Positions 46,347 to 54,671 of a stretch of 64,000 nt of DNA are shown one piece after another. The DNA is from Butyrivibrio sp. INlla14 (GTDB taxonomy: Bacteria > Bacillota > Clostridia > Lachnospirales > Lachnospiraceae). The position numbers were made by a program, and so were the translations under genes. The stretch lies in assembly GCF_900102515.1 (NCBI RefSeq), contig NZ_FMVS01000011.1, forward strand, positions 85,980 to 149,979, written 5' to 3'. Positions within the stretch are counted from its first letter, which is position 1. The number at the start of each line of letters is the position of its first letter. Under the pieces are notes generated by a model. That model was not told the DNA's origin. It searched no databases and saw only the letters and a list, made by a program, of their open reading frames with translations.

Positions 46347-46474
46347 TCAGAAGTAAAAAACTTCTGACTCCCCCAACAAAACTTTTTTCATACCGGGTCG
46401 ATCGGCTCCCCACTGGTCGACCCCTCCTCCCAAAAAAATTACCACCTATTTAATTCAAAATAGGTGGTTTTATT
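46347..46474 (+). ncRNA. Putative C-rich regulatory sRNA, copy 1
   Basis: A ~128-nt element. In order: 5' hairpin TCAGAAG/CTTCTGA (46347-46353/46361-46367); unpaired CTCCCCC (46368-46374); an A/T linker; an 11-bp hairpin with two G-U pairs (46395-46405/46413-46423) and the loop CTCCCCA; unpaired CTCCTCCC (46424-46431); then an intrinsic terminator (46441-46468). Bases 46367-46394 are identical to those of copy 2, while the hairpin stems differ but still pair. The C-rich motifs mimic the anti-Shine-Dalgarno, as in LhrC and Rsa sRNAs of other Firmicutes. Function by pairing with ribosome sites of mRNAs is inference. The exact 5' end is uncertain. Confidence 0.75.
46441..46474 (+). terminator. 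Bidirectional terminator of sRNA 1 and the small hypothetical gene
   Basis: A perfect 11-bp stem (46441-46451/46458-46468) is followed by TTTTATT on the plus strand and preceded by seven A's, so it also serves the minus-strand gene ending at 46498. Confidence 0.85.
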
Positions 46475-46497
46475 ATGCCCGTAAGGGCTGATATACA

Positions 46498-46854
46498 TTA
46501 TGCTGTAAGAATCTCATTTTCTTCTATTGAAGCAGCTATCTGTTCAGAATTGTCTGTACTCTCCTCAATCTGTGCCTCAGCTTCAATTTCTGCAGCTGTA
46601 TCGCCAGCTTCAGATAATAATCCATCAGTCTTCCTGGGGCCTCTAACTCCAAAGCTTCCGTTGTATCTAAGCTCTTTAAGAAGTTTCTTGACCTTTTTAA
46701 GATCCTTGTCCATATCTTCCAGATGGAGGCTGATAACTGTTGGTACTCCGCTTCCGCTAAATTCTACTCTAAATCCAGCATCTTTAAGCGTCTTAAGCGC
46801 TTTTAACTTATCTGTTGTACTAATCTCATCTACTTCTTTTATATTCTTAGCCAT
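46498..46854 (-). CDS. Small hypothetical protein between the two sRNAs
   Basis: A 118-residue protein I do not recognise. The first ~80 residues are Lys-rich and helical with a short motif RYNGSFGVRGPRK; the last ~35 are acidic (Glu/Ala/Ser) and probably disordered. No signal or membrane segment is present. The ATG at 46854 has AAAGG upstream; the longer frame to 46884 is unsupported. It is transcribed opposite to the two sRNAs and is flanked by their terminators. Its basic body suggests nucleic-acid contact, but that is only a guess. Confidence 0.7.
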   Translation of the reverse strand: MAKNIKEVDEISTTDKLKALKTLKDAGFRVEFSGSGVPTVISLHLEDMDKDLKKVKKLLKELRYNGSFGVRGPRKTDGLLSEAGDTAAEIEAEAQIEESTDNSEQIAASIEENEILTA

Positions 46855-47023
46855 ATCTTGTGCCTTTCTTTGTACTAAACACAATATAACACATTATCTT
46901 TAAAATTTCAAACATCCGTTCTGACATTTTTGCACAATATTATTATCGTTATTACGTATATAATTTAGCAATATTTTTTCCCTAAATACTGTTAAGTTTT
47001 TTATTTACCCACCGATATATTTA

Positions 47024-47158
47024 GTGAGAATAAAAATTCTCACTCCCCCAACAAAACTTTTTTCATACCTGGGCTGCTTAACTCCCCATTAAGCAGCCCT
47101 CCTCCCAAAAAATCTTGTGGAACAAAAAAGAGACGACTCCCTATCGCCTCTTTTTTAT
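47024..47158 (+). ncRNA. Putative C-rich regulatory sRNA, copy 2
   Basis: A ~135-nt relative of copy 1. The 5' hairpin is GTGAGAAT/ATTCTCAC (47024-47031/47036-47043); then CTCCCCC (47043-47049), the same linker, a perfect 11-bp hairpin (47071-47081/47089-47099) with the same loop CTCCCCA, and TCCTCCC (47100-47106). A terminator stem (47124-47136/47144-47156, one mismatch) has a further C-rich loop, CTCCCTA. The middle stem shares only its first three pairs with copy 1, but pairing is kept. A possible -10 TATATT lies at 47016-47021. The terminator's other face serves the C1 peptidase gene. Confidence 0.75.
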
Positions 47159-47159
47159 T
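47124..47159 (+). terminator. Terminator of sRNA 2, also facing the C1 peptidase gene
   Basis: A 13-bp stem with one mismatch whose ends are six A's and six T's, so it can act in both directions. It lies five bases after the peptidase stop. Confidence 0.8.
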
Positions 47160-47164
47160 GCTTA

Positions 47165-49009
47165 TTATTTGTCTGTTGTATAGGCCTTCACAAAAAAGTC
47201 CTTATCTTCCTGCCTTTTAAGTCCTGTTCCATCTCCTGATATATAAAAGCTGCATCCGCTGGCATTATAGCAGTTATGAACGTTGCCTGTCAGATTGTTC
47301 CATTCATCATAATTGGGCTTACTGACGGCATCTACAGCACTCTCAAAAACGACTCGCCCTGGGGTGTAGGGACTAACCAGAATAAAGAACTCATCCCCAG
47401 CTGCCAGGTCTATCTCTTTTTCAAGTTCAAAAGTGTGAAAGCCTCCACTTATAGCACTACCTTTAAAACTAGCCGCAGGCTCTTTTAAATCAGAAAACTG
47501 AATCGCGTTATCTTTTACCCTGGGATTAACATAAATATCAAACTTATACTGCTGGTAAGTATCAAGTCCCATCAGGCCTATGGCCTCTAGCTTTTCATCT
47601 CCTGCTGCAGTATACAGCATTCCATAAGGATTTGTGGAAGCACTATAGCTTGTAACATAGTTATCTGAATCTTCAAGCGTACTTATCATGTAGGTGATAA
47701 AGCCTGCTGCCTGATAATTGTGGTCATAGAAATCGTCATCTCCCTCAAGGGCTATGTCGTAGGCTGCCACGTTGTTCGTGCCTGTAGTCTGGTCATAATA
47801 GGATAGATAAAAGAATCCATTTTCGCCTGAGTTGTTGCCCCAGCTGTTTCTGCAAATCCAGGCTCCATCAGAAGGCGGCGTCATCCTGAAATTAAATCTG
47901 CTGTAGGAATCATCCCATCCAACAATCATGACTTCATGGTCTGCAGTAGGTATCTTAGCTCCTCCAAAATCAGAATAAAGATTCAGATTATGTCCGCTAA
48001 AGAACTTACTGTCTGCGCAAACTCCGCAGGTCACTGCCCCATGTTCCATTATCATCTGCTTTATCATTTTATTATTGTCGATATTAGAACATATCTGGAG
48101 GGCATTCTGCACATGGAAAGAGCTAGTATAAGCTGGTGAAGGAAGGCTTGCATTATCCTTAAAAAGATATTTTTCTCCGTAGATGCTGTTAAAGCTATCA
48201 TTCCCTTGTTCGTAAACAGGCCCTTTCCAGGCTGTCAGAAGGCTTATTACAAAGTCTGCTACTCCGCCTGTTGCAACATAATTCGTATCATAGTCAAAGA
48301 TCCATGCGCCTTCTTCGTTATCTGCGTTAACGAATTCTCTGTAGTCTCCGTCTATATATCCATTAACTGACCCTTCAGCTTTATGCATGTTATAGTAGGC
48401 AAGGTGTTTCTCTGAAAGGTCAAGTTCATTCCTTGAAAATTCAGGATAATGCTTTAAAATATCGCTTTCAATTGCGCCAAGAGCTGCATAGGTCCAGCAC
48501 AGATATGTATAGCCCTGATCTTCCACAGGAGTTACATAGTTTTTTCCATCTACATCTCTTGAATCGTATTTTTCTGGGATTTCTTCAGAAGAAAAGGAAT
48601 GAATGTCTACCGGAATAATATCAGAAAAATCATCATTCCCATAAAAGAGGCCAAGATTTCCCTCTTCAATAGTGACTGCCTCAGGCAAAAGAACTACCTC
48701 AACACTTTCAACGTCCTTGGAAACAGGCTCTGCTCCTCCCATTGACTCTAAAGACGCCATAAGTGCGCTATCTGCTTCCTGTCGCTCAGAGGCCGCTTCT
48801 GTGTTTTTGGAGTTTGAGCTAGCTGCCTGATAGTTTTCATCAAGTTCCCCATTTACTCCATCTAAGTCTGTAGCATCTGCGCCTTCTACCATCTGCCCAT
48901 CCCGCCTTGATGGATTCTCTTTTACATAATTAACCTGGCTTACTACAAGAAATATCACCACCGCAATTGCAACAAGAATTGAAGCACTTATAAGAACTTT
49001 TTTCTTCAT
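47165..49009 (-). CDS. Secreted/membrane-anchored papain-like (C1) peptidase
   Basis: A 614-residue cysteine peptidase. An N-terminal membrane segment (about 5-25) is followed by an acidic linker. The C1 domain (~150-400) has the Gln and Cys in DQGYTYLCWTYAA, the His in ADHEVMIVGWDD and the Asn in CRNSWG. Residues ~430-610 fit the beta-sandwich lectin-like domain that often follows C1 in clostridia. It is probably cell-surface bound and digests protein. GAGGG precedes the ATG. Two 47-bp tandem repeats lie just upstream. Confidence 0.9.
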   Translation of the reverse strand: MKKKVLISASILVAIAVVIFLVVSQVNYVKENPSRRDGQMVEGADATDLDGVNGELDENYQAASSNSKNTEAASERQEADSALMASLESMGGAEPVSKDVESVEVVLLPEAVTIEEGNLGLFYGNDDFSDIIPVDIHSFSSEEIPEKYDSRDVDGKNYVTPVEDQGYTYLCWTYAALGAIESDILKHYPEFSRNELDLSEKHLAYYNMHKAEGSVNGYIDGDYREFVNADNEEGAWIFDYDTNYVATGGVADFVISLLTAWKGPVYEQGNDSFNSIYGEKYLFKDNASLPSPAYTSSFHVQNALQICSNIDNNKMIKQMIMEHGAVTCGVCADSKFFSGHNLNLYSDFGGAKIPTADHEVMIVGWDDSYSRFNFRMTPPSDGAWICRNSWGNNSGENGFFYLSYYDQTTGTNNVAAYDIALEGDDDFYDHNYQAAGFITYMISTLEDSDNYVTSYSASTNPYGMLYTAAGDEKLEAIGLMGLDTYQQYKFDIYVNPRVKDNAIQFSDLKEPAASFKGSAISGGFHTFELEKEIDLAAGDEFFILVSPYTPGRVVFESAVDAVSKPNYDEWNNLTGNVHNCYNASGCSFYISGDGTGLKRQEDKDFFVKAYTTDK

Positions 49010-49029
49010 ATTGGGCCCTCATAAAAAAA

Positions 49030-49123
49030 CATGACTACTGGCAGCAATTTATATGAATATGATATACGAATTGCTCCATGACTACTGGCAGTAATTTACA
49101 TGAATATGATATACGAATTGCTC
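49030..49123. repeat. Two 47-bp tandem direct repeats upstream of the C1 peptidase gene
   Basis: Units at 49030-49076 and 49077-49123 differ at two of 47 positions, and a third start (CATGAC) follows at 49124. Each holds an inverted pair AGCAATT/AATTGCT (degenerate in the second). They lie in the 147-bp gap between the two peptidase genes and may be a doubled regulator site or transcript hairpin. Confidence 0.75.
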
Positions 49124-49156
49124 CATGACATAAGTCATTTTCGCAATTCTACCTTT

Positions 49157-49795
49157 TCATTTTACTACAATCGTATTAAATGAACCAAATAATGACTGGG
49201 ATATATCTTTTGCAAAGGCTTCATAGTCTATATAGTGATAGCCCTTTTTCCAGCCATCAACTACTCTCAGCATAGGATAAAGCTTATCTCCCACACGCCA
49301 GATGCTATAACCTGCAACTACTATAGTATGGTCCTTATAATAGCCCCTTGCTATGTTCATTATAACTGGTCTTCCCTCTGAGATTTCTTTTACCACCTGT
49401 TTCTCAAAGGTCCAGACATATACTCCCCTGCATTTTGTCTTTATGCCGTATTTTGCAAAAGCTTCCTTGGCAATACCAGAAATAAAGAATGGAACTGTCC
49501 CTCTCTTGTCTGTATAACCGTAGCTTTCTGCGATTTCCTCAACATCCTTGTATATTTCACGAATATCCTCTGGAATCCCAGGAAGCTTCATAGTTCTTCT
49601 GTAGTAGTCAATTACTCTTGCTACAGCTACAACAGAACAGTTCCTGGTCCTGCGGCCACTGATTTCCTCCATAGATCTCTGATCCATGACAATAGGCCGC
49701 CCTCTTTTAACAAGAACGCCTCTTTCTCCATATTGTTCCTGTAAGTATTTTGTAATAATACTTATTCCGCCATAGGGCTTTCTTTTCCTAGTCAT
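49157..49795 (-). CDS. C39-like cysteine peptidase-family protein
   Basis: A 212-residue protein with papain-like features of the peptidase C39-like group: Cys in RRTRNCSVVAVARVIDYY (near residue 53), His in YKDHTIVVAGYS (near 155) and Asp in LRVVDGW. There is no signal peptide or ABC part, so it is not a bacteriocin exporter. The Lys/Arg-rich N-terminus is odd. GGGAG precedes the ATG. It sits in a row with the zinc-ribbon protein and the C1 peptidase, possibly one transcript. Confidence 0.75.
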   Translation of the reverse strand: MTRKRKPYGGISIITKYLQEQYGERGVLVKRGRPIVMDQRSMEEISGRRTRNCSVVAVARVIDYYRRTMKLPGIPEDIREIYKDVEEIAESYGYTDKRGTVPFFISGIAKEAFAKYGIKTKCRGVYVWTFEKQVVKEISEGRPVIMNIARGYYKDHTIVVAGYSIWRVGDKLYPMLRVVDGWKKGYHYIDYEAFAKDISQSLFGSFNTIVVK

Positions 49796-49804
49796 ATGCT
49801 CCCT

Positions 49805-51352
49805 TTACTCGTTTACATCAACATAATTGCCGAAAATCCTGACCACATCACGCTTTTTCTCATCAGAAATTGCAATAAAATCATCATATATATACTTTAT
49901 TACAACACCATATTTACATCCATCATACTCTCTTACAACTTGCTTTTCTCCTTTTTTTACAGAGCAAAGGCAATCATCGTCCAGGAAAAATAGCTTTTCT
50001 TCATATTTATCATATTTTAGATTATAGTAGCCATTTTCAGCTGTTGAAATAAAGTTAAGCTTGCCATCGTGATATTCATATAACTCATTATCGGAGCTGA
50101 CAAGCCAGAGAGTGTCACAGTTTTCATCCCCGGTTAGACTTTTAACCTTAAAGTCTACGCCAGGAATATCCATATATTCTGTTCCTTCTGAGGTAACTCT
50201 TACTGCCTGGAATATTCCATTGTTTTTCTCATATAACCAGCCGCAGTCCTCATCTATTTTATATGGTTCTTTATACACGAATCCATCAAGTTTTAAAAGC
50301 CTTGTATTCTCATCCTCAAAGTAGTAGCTGTGGTTGCCAGTTATAAAGCATTTTCTGAAGGTCGGAGCATCACAAACATTGATATCTGATAAACTGCCAG
50401 TTACACCAATTATTTCTTTTCCCAAGTAATAATTTCTTGCATTATCATCTAGTAGTTTTTTCAAAGACTCCATTTCTGAATTATAGTAATATAAACCACT
50501 ACCACCAGCTAAAAACATATCGGTACAGTCGTCATTCACAGTTATTTCCCATATATTATCTGCAGAACCAATGCATTCGCATTTTCCGTCATTATAATAA
50601 AATATAAGTTTCAAACTATCATCATAATATTCAAAGAAAGCTCTTTTACCATCTCTTGAAATATATATGGGTCCAAGATCCTTATCTGAAACTTTAGTTT
50701 TCTCAGAATCGTCCAAAGAAACTATCCAAGTTCCCTGTTTTTCTAAATAATTATCAGAAAAAACAACATACTTACCATTGGAGGATATTGAGCATTTATA
50801 GCAGCTATCTGCTATCTGAATTCTGCTGTCATTATCTACATCGTAAACAAACAATCCATCTCTACTACCTTCACATAGTATATATCCGCCATCTTTACAC
50901 ATTATAAAGTTATATATATCATAGCCAATAGGCCTTGGTTCTAGCTGTCCATCTACATAATATAGCTTATCATCATTTTCTACCGCAGCCATAGTGTGAT
51001 CATAATTATCGTTATAATCAAAATAAGCATTTTTCTCAAAAAAGTCCTCTAGTACAGCGCCGGTCTCACTAAAAAGAATGTGGTCTCCCATAAAGATCCT
51101 GGGGTTCTCGATATCGTTAATATCTGCATACCTTACAATCTTCTCGTCCTTACTATAGTCCATTCTCATGCCTTTGCTGTCATCTATGATCGCAAAAGCA
51201 GAAAATACTACAATCGCTAAGATGACAAGTCCTGATATACCGGCTATTATACCGGCCATTTTCTTTCTCTTATAGTTTTTTATAGGTGCGCCACAATAAA
51301 TACAGTAGCTGACCTTTCCATCATTTTCTCTTCCGCATATATGACATTTCAT
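49805..51352 (-). CDS. Zinc-ribbon, single-pass membrane protein with propeller-like exterior
   Basis: A 515-residue protein. The N-terminus is a zinc ribbon (CHICGR...CIYCGAP, residues 3-21), followed by a Lys-rich stretch and a TM helix (about 32-55). The remaining ~450 residues, outside the cell, are Asp/Tyr-rich with repeated blade-like patterns (GLFVYDVDNDSRIQIAD, LYYYNSEMESLKKL) as in beta-propellers. No named family is recognised. The ATG at 51352 has AGAGG upstream; the frame to 51427 is not favoured. It ends 9 bp before the C39-like gene, suggesting shared function. Confidence 0.75.
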   Translation of the reverse strand: MKCHICGRENDGKVSYCIYCGAPIKNYKRKKMAGIIAGISGLVILAIVVFSAFAIIDDSKGMRMDYSKDEKIVRYADINDIENPRIFMGDHILFSETGAVLEDFFEKNAYFDYNDNYDHTMAAVENDDKLYYVDGQLEPRPIGYDIYNFIMCKDGGYILCEGSRDGLFVYDVDNDSRIQIADSCYKCSISSNGKYVVFSDNYLEKQGTWIVSLDDSEKTKVSDKDLGPIYISRDGKRAFFEYYDDSLKLIFYYNDGKCECIGSADNIWEITVNDDCTDMFLAGGSGLYYYNSEMESLKKLLDDNARNYYLGKEIIGVTGSLSDINVCDAPTFRKCFITGNHSYYFEDENTRLLKLDGFVYKEPYKIDEDCGWLYEKNNGIFQAVRVTSEGTEYMDIPGVDFKVKSLTGDENCDTLWLVSSDNELYEYHDGKLNFISTAENGYYNLKYDKYEEKLFFLDDDCLCSVKKGEKQVVREYDGCKYGVVIKYIYDDFIAISDEKKRDVVRIFGNYVDVNE

Positions 51353-51456
51353 AAAATCTATCCTCTCATTCGGCTCGCGAAATATGCAAATCACCAGTTT
51401 ATAGCCTGATTCAGCATCCAGACTCATAATATGATATCACACACGTCAATTTCCAC

Positions 51457-51485
51457 TTTACTTTTCTCTGGCATTTTCTCATAAT
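51457..51485 (+). promoter_or_regulatory. Promoter of the HTH-methyltransferase gene, near the start codon
   Basis: TTTACT (51457-51462), a 17-bp spacer and CATAAT (51480-51485). Start of transcription would fall at about the ATG at 51493, and no Shine-Dalgarno is seen, so the mRNA may be leaderless. Confidence 0.5.
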
Positions 51486-51492
51486 TATATTT

Positions 51493-53472
51493 ATGGAAAA
51501 AAGTGAGCTTTTATCAGTCAAAGAAGCCTCTGAAATTCTTGGAGTGAGCTCTGCGACTGTCAAAAACTGGATAAAGCTTGGGAAACTTAAGGGCCAGCGA
51601 AACGGGGCCTTCTTTTTGCTATCTCAAAAAGATGTGCTTGATAAATCTAGTGAGCTTGCGTCTTCCACTGATCTTAGATCCAGACGCAATAAATCACGGC
51701 AGTCTTCAAACTTTATACCTAAATCTTATATTTCAGCTTCTTCTCCTAATTATAAAACAATTAAAAACCTCATTCTGTGTGAGGATTTTTCAAAAAATAA
51801 CATCAAAGATATTCTCTGCTCTTATAGCCATGGTCTCCTTAAAAAGGCTGGCGTGCCACAGAATATCTCTAAAATCCTGTTAAAGAGCCTTAAAAGTTCT
51901 TCACAATCTGATGTTTCTTATAACAAAAAGATTTCCGGCCTTGATTGCAATAGCCATACAAAAAACTACCCGCTTGTCCTTATCCCAAAGGAAGATACCC
52001 TTGGAATGCTGTATCTGTCTCTTCGCTCTATGCAGGACAAAAAGTCTACAGGAGCCTACTACACTCCTTTCTTTGTGGCAGATGAACTTATTAAAAATGT
52101 GTTTGCCGATATTCCGTCAAAAGAGATATCTGGCAAAAAGATCCTTGATCCTGCCTGCGGAACGGGTAATTTTCTTATAAGGCTTCCTGAAAACGTACCT
52201 CTTTCCAATATTTACGGCTATGATATCGACAGCACAGCTATAGCTATAGCAAGGATCAATTTAGCTATCAGATACAAAATCACCAGCCAGAATGAGCTTG
52301 ATATAATATTTTCAAATATCCGCAGCAGAGATTTTCTTTTTGATACAGAAAAAGAATCCCTTGCCTATGATCATGTAATCGGGAATCCGCCCTGGGGCTA
52401 CGCTTTTAAAAGGCCTCAGATAAATGCCATAAAAAAGCTCTTTGAGTCCTTTGAGGGCAAGGGTAAGCCTGAGTCTTTCACTCTTTTTGTAGAAAAAGCC
52501 TTAAAGTGCTCAAAAAGTCTATGTTTTGTGCTTCCAGAGACAATCCTGTCCTCTGACTATCACTGTGGCATCAGGAAATATATATTAAAAATGAGCTGCA
52601 TCAAGCAGTTATGCTATCTGGGGGAAGCCTTTGATAAAGTTCAGTGTCCTTGCATCACTTTGCAGCTTACAAAGGGCCTTTATATTTCTCATATAAAGGC
52701 GTCCTTTTACAAGAAGCAGAATAAAGGTGGAAGAACTCTTTGTCTTCTCAGAAGCTTTGTTGTTCCAAAAAGTCGCATAGACTCTGATAATTTCAATATT
52801 TTAGCAGACGACTCAGAGTATGCTATTCTTCAGAAAATGCATGAAGTGCCACATTTTACCCTTAAGGATAATTGTGACTTTGCACTTGGTATTGTGACCG
52901 GAGCAAATAGCACTCTTTTGTCAGACACCTATAGTAATGGCCTTGAGCCAATAATCAAGGGAAAAGACATATCCAAATACTCAATTTCTGTAGGAAATAC
53001 CTATACTGCTTTTTCGCCTGATAAATACCAGCAGGTTGCTCCAATAAGTCTCTATAGGGCCCAGGATAAGCTCTTTTACAGGTTTATAGCAAACGAGCCT
53101 GTAGTAGCCCTTGATAGAAATGCTTTATTGTCATTAAACAGTGCAAATATCATGGTTCCGCATGTAAATGGTTATTCAAATTACTATATAATGGCAATCC
53201 TTAATTCCAGTGCCATGAGCTTTTATTACAGGCACACCTGTAAGAATTTAAAAGTTCTAAGGTCAACCCTGGAAACTCTGCCAATCCCCATCTGCGATGA
53301 GGTCACCAGAAAAGAAATAACTAAAATGTCTAAAATGATATCAGATTATTATGCTAATAATGATCAGTCTTTTGATGAGGAAATTGTTCTTAAAACCATA
53401 AAAAGACTAGATAAATGTGTAGCAAACCTCTATAATTTAAATGCTGACCAAGTAAAAATATTGTCAGAATAA
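51493..53472 (+). CDS. HTH-fused N6-adenine DNA methyltransferase (Eco57I/TaqI-like)
   Basis: A 659-residue fusion. Residues ~5-50 are an excisionase/MerR-type helix-turn-helix (SVKEASEILGVSSATVKNWIKLGKL). The methyltransferase core has motif I DPACGTGNFLIRLP (near 220), DIDSTAIAIARINL and the catalytic NPPWGY (near 300). The C-terminal ~250 residues resemble the TaqI/Eco57I specificity domain. It would methylate adenine in DNA at an unknown site. No restriction enzyme lies beside it, so it is an orphan enzyme. No ribosome site precedes the ATG, and the leader appears to be absent. Confidence 0.87.
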   Translation: MEKSELLSVKEASEILGVSSATVKNWIKLGKLKGQRNGAFFLLSQKDVLDKSSELASSTDLRSRRNKSRQSSNFIPKSYISASSPNYKTIKNLILCEDFSKNNIKDILCSYSHGLLKKAGVPQNISKILLKSLKSSSQSDVSYNKKISGLDCNSHTKNYPLVLIPKEDTLGMLYLSLRSMQDKKSTGAYYTPFFVADELIKNVFADIPSKEISGKKILDPACGTGNFLIRLPENVPLSNIYGYDIDSTAIAIARINLAIRYKITSQNELDIIFSNIRSRDFLFDTEKESLAYDHVIGNPPWGYAFKRPQINAIKKLFESFEGKGKPESFTLFVEKALKCSKSLCFVLPETILSSDYHCGIRKYILKMSCIKQLCYLGEAFDKVQCPCITLQLTKGLYISHIKASFYKKQNKGGRTLCLLRSFVVPKSRIDSDNFNILADDSEYAILQKMHEVPHFTLKDNCDFALGIVTGANSTLLSDTYSNGLEPIIKGKDISKYSISVGNTYTAFSPDKYQQVAPISLYRAQDKLFYRFIANEPVVALDRNALLSLNSANIMVPHVNGYSNYYIMAILNSSAMSFYYRHTCKNLKVLRSTLETLPIPICDEVTRKEITKMSKMISDYYANNDQSFDEEIVLKTIKRLDKCVANLYNLNADQVKILSE

Positions 53473-53483
53473 GAAATACATAG

Positions 53484-53512
53484 TTTACTTTTGCGGTTTA
53501 AAGTGGTATAGT
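53484..53512 (+). promoter_or_regulatory. Promoter of the DAHP synthase gene
   Basis: TTTACT (53484-53489), a 17-bp spacer and TATAGT (53507-53512), about 36 bp before the ATG. Confidence 0.65.
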
Positions 53513-53548
53513 GTTTCAAGATTTTCGTTTTTTAGGAGGATTATAGAA

Positions 53549-54577
53549 ATGTCTTTTGAATATATACAAAAGCTCCCTACTCCAGATGAGATCAGGGAGA
53601 GATTTCCACTTACAAAAGAGCTGGCTGCTATCAAGGCTCAGCGTGATCAGATGATTTCTGATGTCTTTACTGGTAAGAGTGATAAGTTTCTTGTGATCAT
53701 AGGTCCCTGCTCTGCTGACAGGGAGGACGCAGTCTGTGAGTACGTTCAGCGCCTTGGCAAGGTCAGTGAGAAGGTTTCAGATAAGCTTATTATCATACCC
53801 AGAATCTATACCAACAAGCCCAGAACAACTGGCGAAGGCTATAAAGGAATTACTTCTCAGCCAGATCCAGAAGGCAAGACTGATTTCCATGCAGGACTTA
53901 TTGCCATGAGGCAGATGCAGCTCAAGGCCATTCAGGAATCTGGTCTTACAGCAGCTGATGAGATGCTCTATCCTGAGAACTGGGGCTATGTAGCAGATAT
54001 TCTCTCCTACGTGGCCATAGGTGCAAGATCTGTTGAGGATCAAGCCCACAGGATGACAGCCAGTGGTTTCGATGTTCCTGCAGGTATGAAGAATCCAACA
54101 AGCGGAACATTAAGTGTCATGCTCAATTCAGTTTATGCTGCTCAGCAGGAGCATGATTTTGTTTACAGAGGCTACGAAGTTAAGACTAATGGTAATCCTC
54201 TTGCTCACTGCGTACTTAGAGGTTCTTCTAACAAGCATGGCCAGTCTATACCAAATTACCATTACGAAGACTTAAGCCTTCTCATGCAGCTCTACAACCA
54301 GCGCGAGATTGTTAATCCTGCTGCTATTATTGACTGTAACCACAATAATTCAAACAAGCAGTTCAAGGAACAGATCAGGATTGCCAAGGAAGTTCTTCAC
54401 TCCAGAAGCCTTAATTCTGATATCAAGTCACTTGTTAAGGGTGTTATGATTGAGAGCTATTTGGAAGAAGGAAGCCAGAAGATTGGCGAAGGCATATATG
54501 GAAAGTCCATTACTGATCCTTGTCTTGGATGGGATGACACAGAAAGACTCATCCTTGAGATGGCAGAACTTGCCTGA
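53549..54577 (+). CDS. aroF: 3-deoxy-7-phosphoheptulonate synthase (type I)
   Basis: A 342-residue DAHP synthase that joins phosphoenolpyruvate and erythrose-4-P, the first step of aromatic synthesis. Hallmarks are IIGPCSADREDAV (near 50), PRTTGEGYKG, the DHAN-like CNHNNSNKQ and GVMIESYLEEG near the end. It is of the E. coli AroFGH type rather than the type II or chorismate-mutase fused form. AGGAGG precedes the ATG. It is monocistronic with its own promoter and terminator. The gene symbol follows the family; the feedback type is unknown. Confidence 0.93.
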   Translation: MSFEYIQKLPTPDEIRERFPLTKELAAIKAQRDQMISDVFTGKSDKFLVIIGPCSADREDAVCEYVQRLGKVSEKVSDKLIIIPRIYTNKPRTTGEGYKGITSQPDPEGKTDFHAGLIAMRQMQLKAIQESGLTAADEMLYPENWGYVADILSYVAIGARSVEDQAHRMTASGFDVPAGMKNPTSGTLSVMLNSVYAAQQEHDFVYRGYEVKTNGNPLAHCVLRGSSNKHGQSIPNYHYEDLSLLMQLYNQREIVNPAAIIDCNHNNSNKQFKEQIRIAKEVLHSRSLNSDIKSLVKGVMIESYLEEGSQKIGEGIYGKSITDPCLGWDDTERLILEMAELA

Positions 54578-54610
54578 TCAAAAAATACTATTTTAAATAC
54601 GATTTTTAAA

Positions 54611-54648
54611 AAGAAGGTAGCACCTAAATCAAGTGCTACCTTCTTTTC
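54611..54648 (+). terminator. Bidirectional terminator between aroF and the XerD-like gene
   Basis: A perfect 13-bp stem (54611-54623/54633-54645) ends in T's on the plus strand and is preceded by A's, so it can end both convergent transcripts. Confidence 0.88.
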
Positions 54649-54671
54649 TAGTATATTATTCTTAATCTTGT

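Noticed and set aside
46475..46903. 142-codon plus-strand frame opposite the small hypothetical gene
   Set aside because: Begins inside the terminator of sRNA 1 and is Ser-rich antisense. The minus-strand frame has a ribosome site and a better composition.
49030..49123. Possible CRISPR array
   Set aside because: The two 47-bp units are directly adjacent with no spacers, and no cas genes are present.
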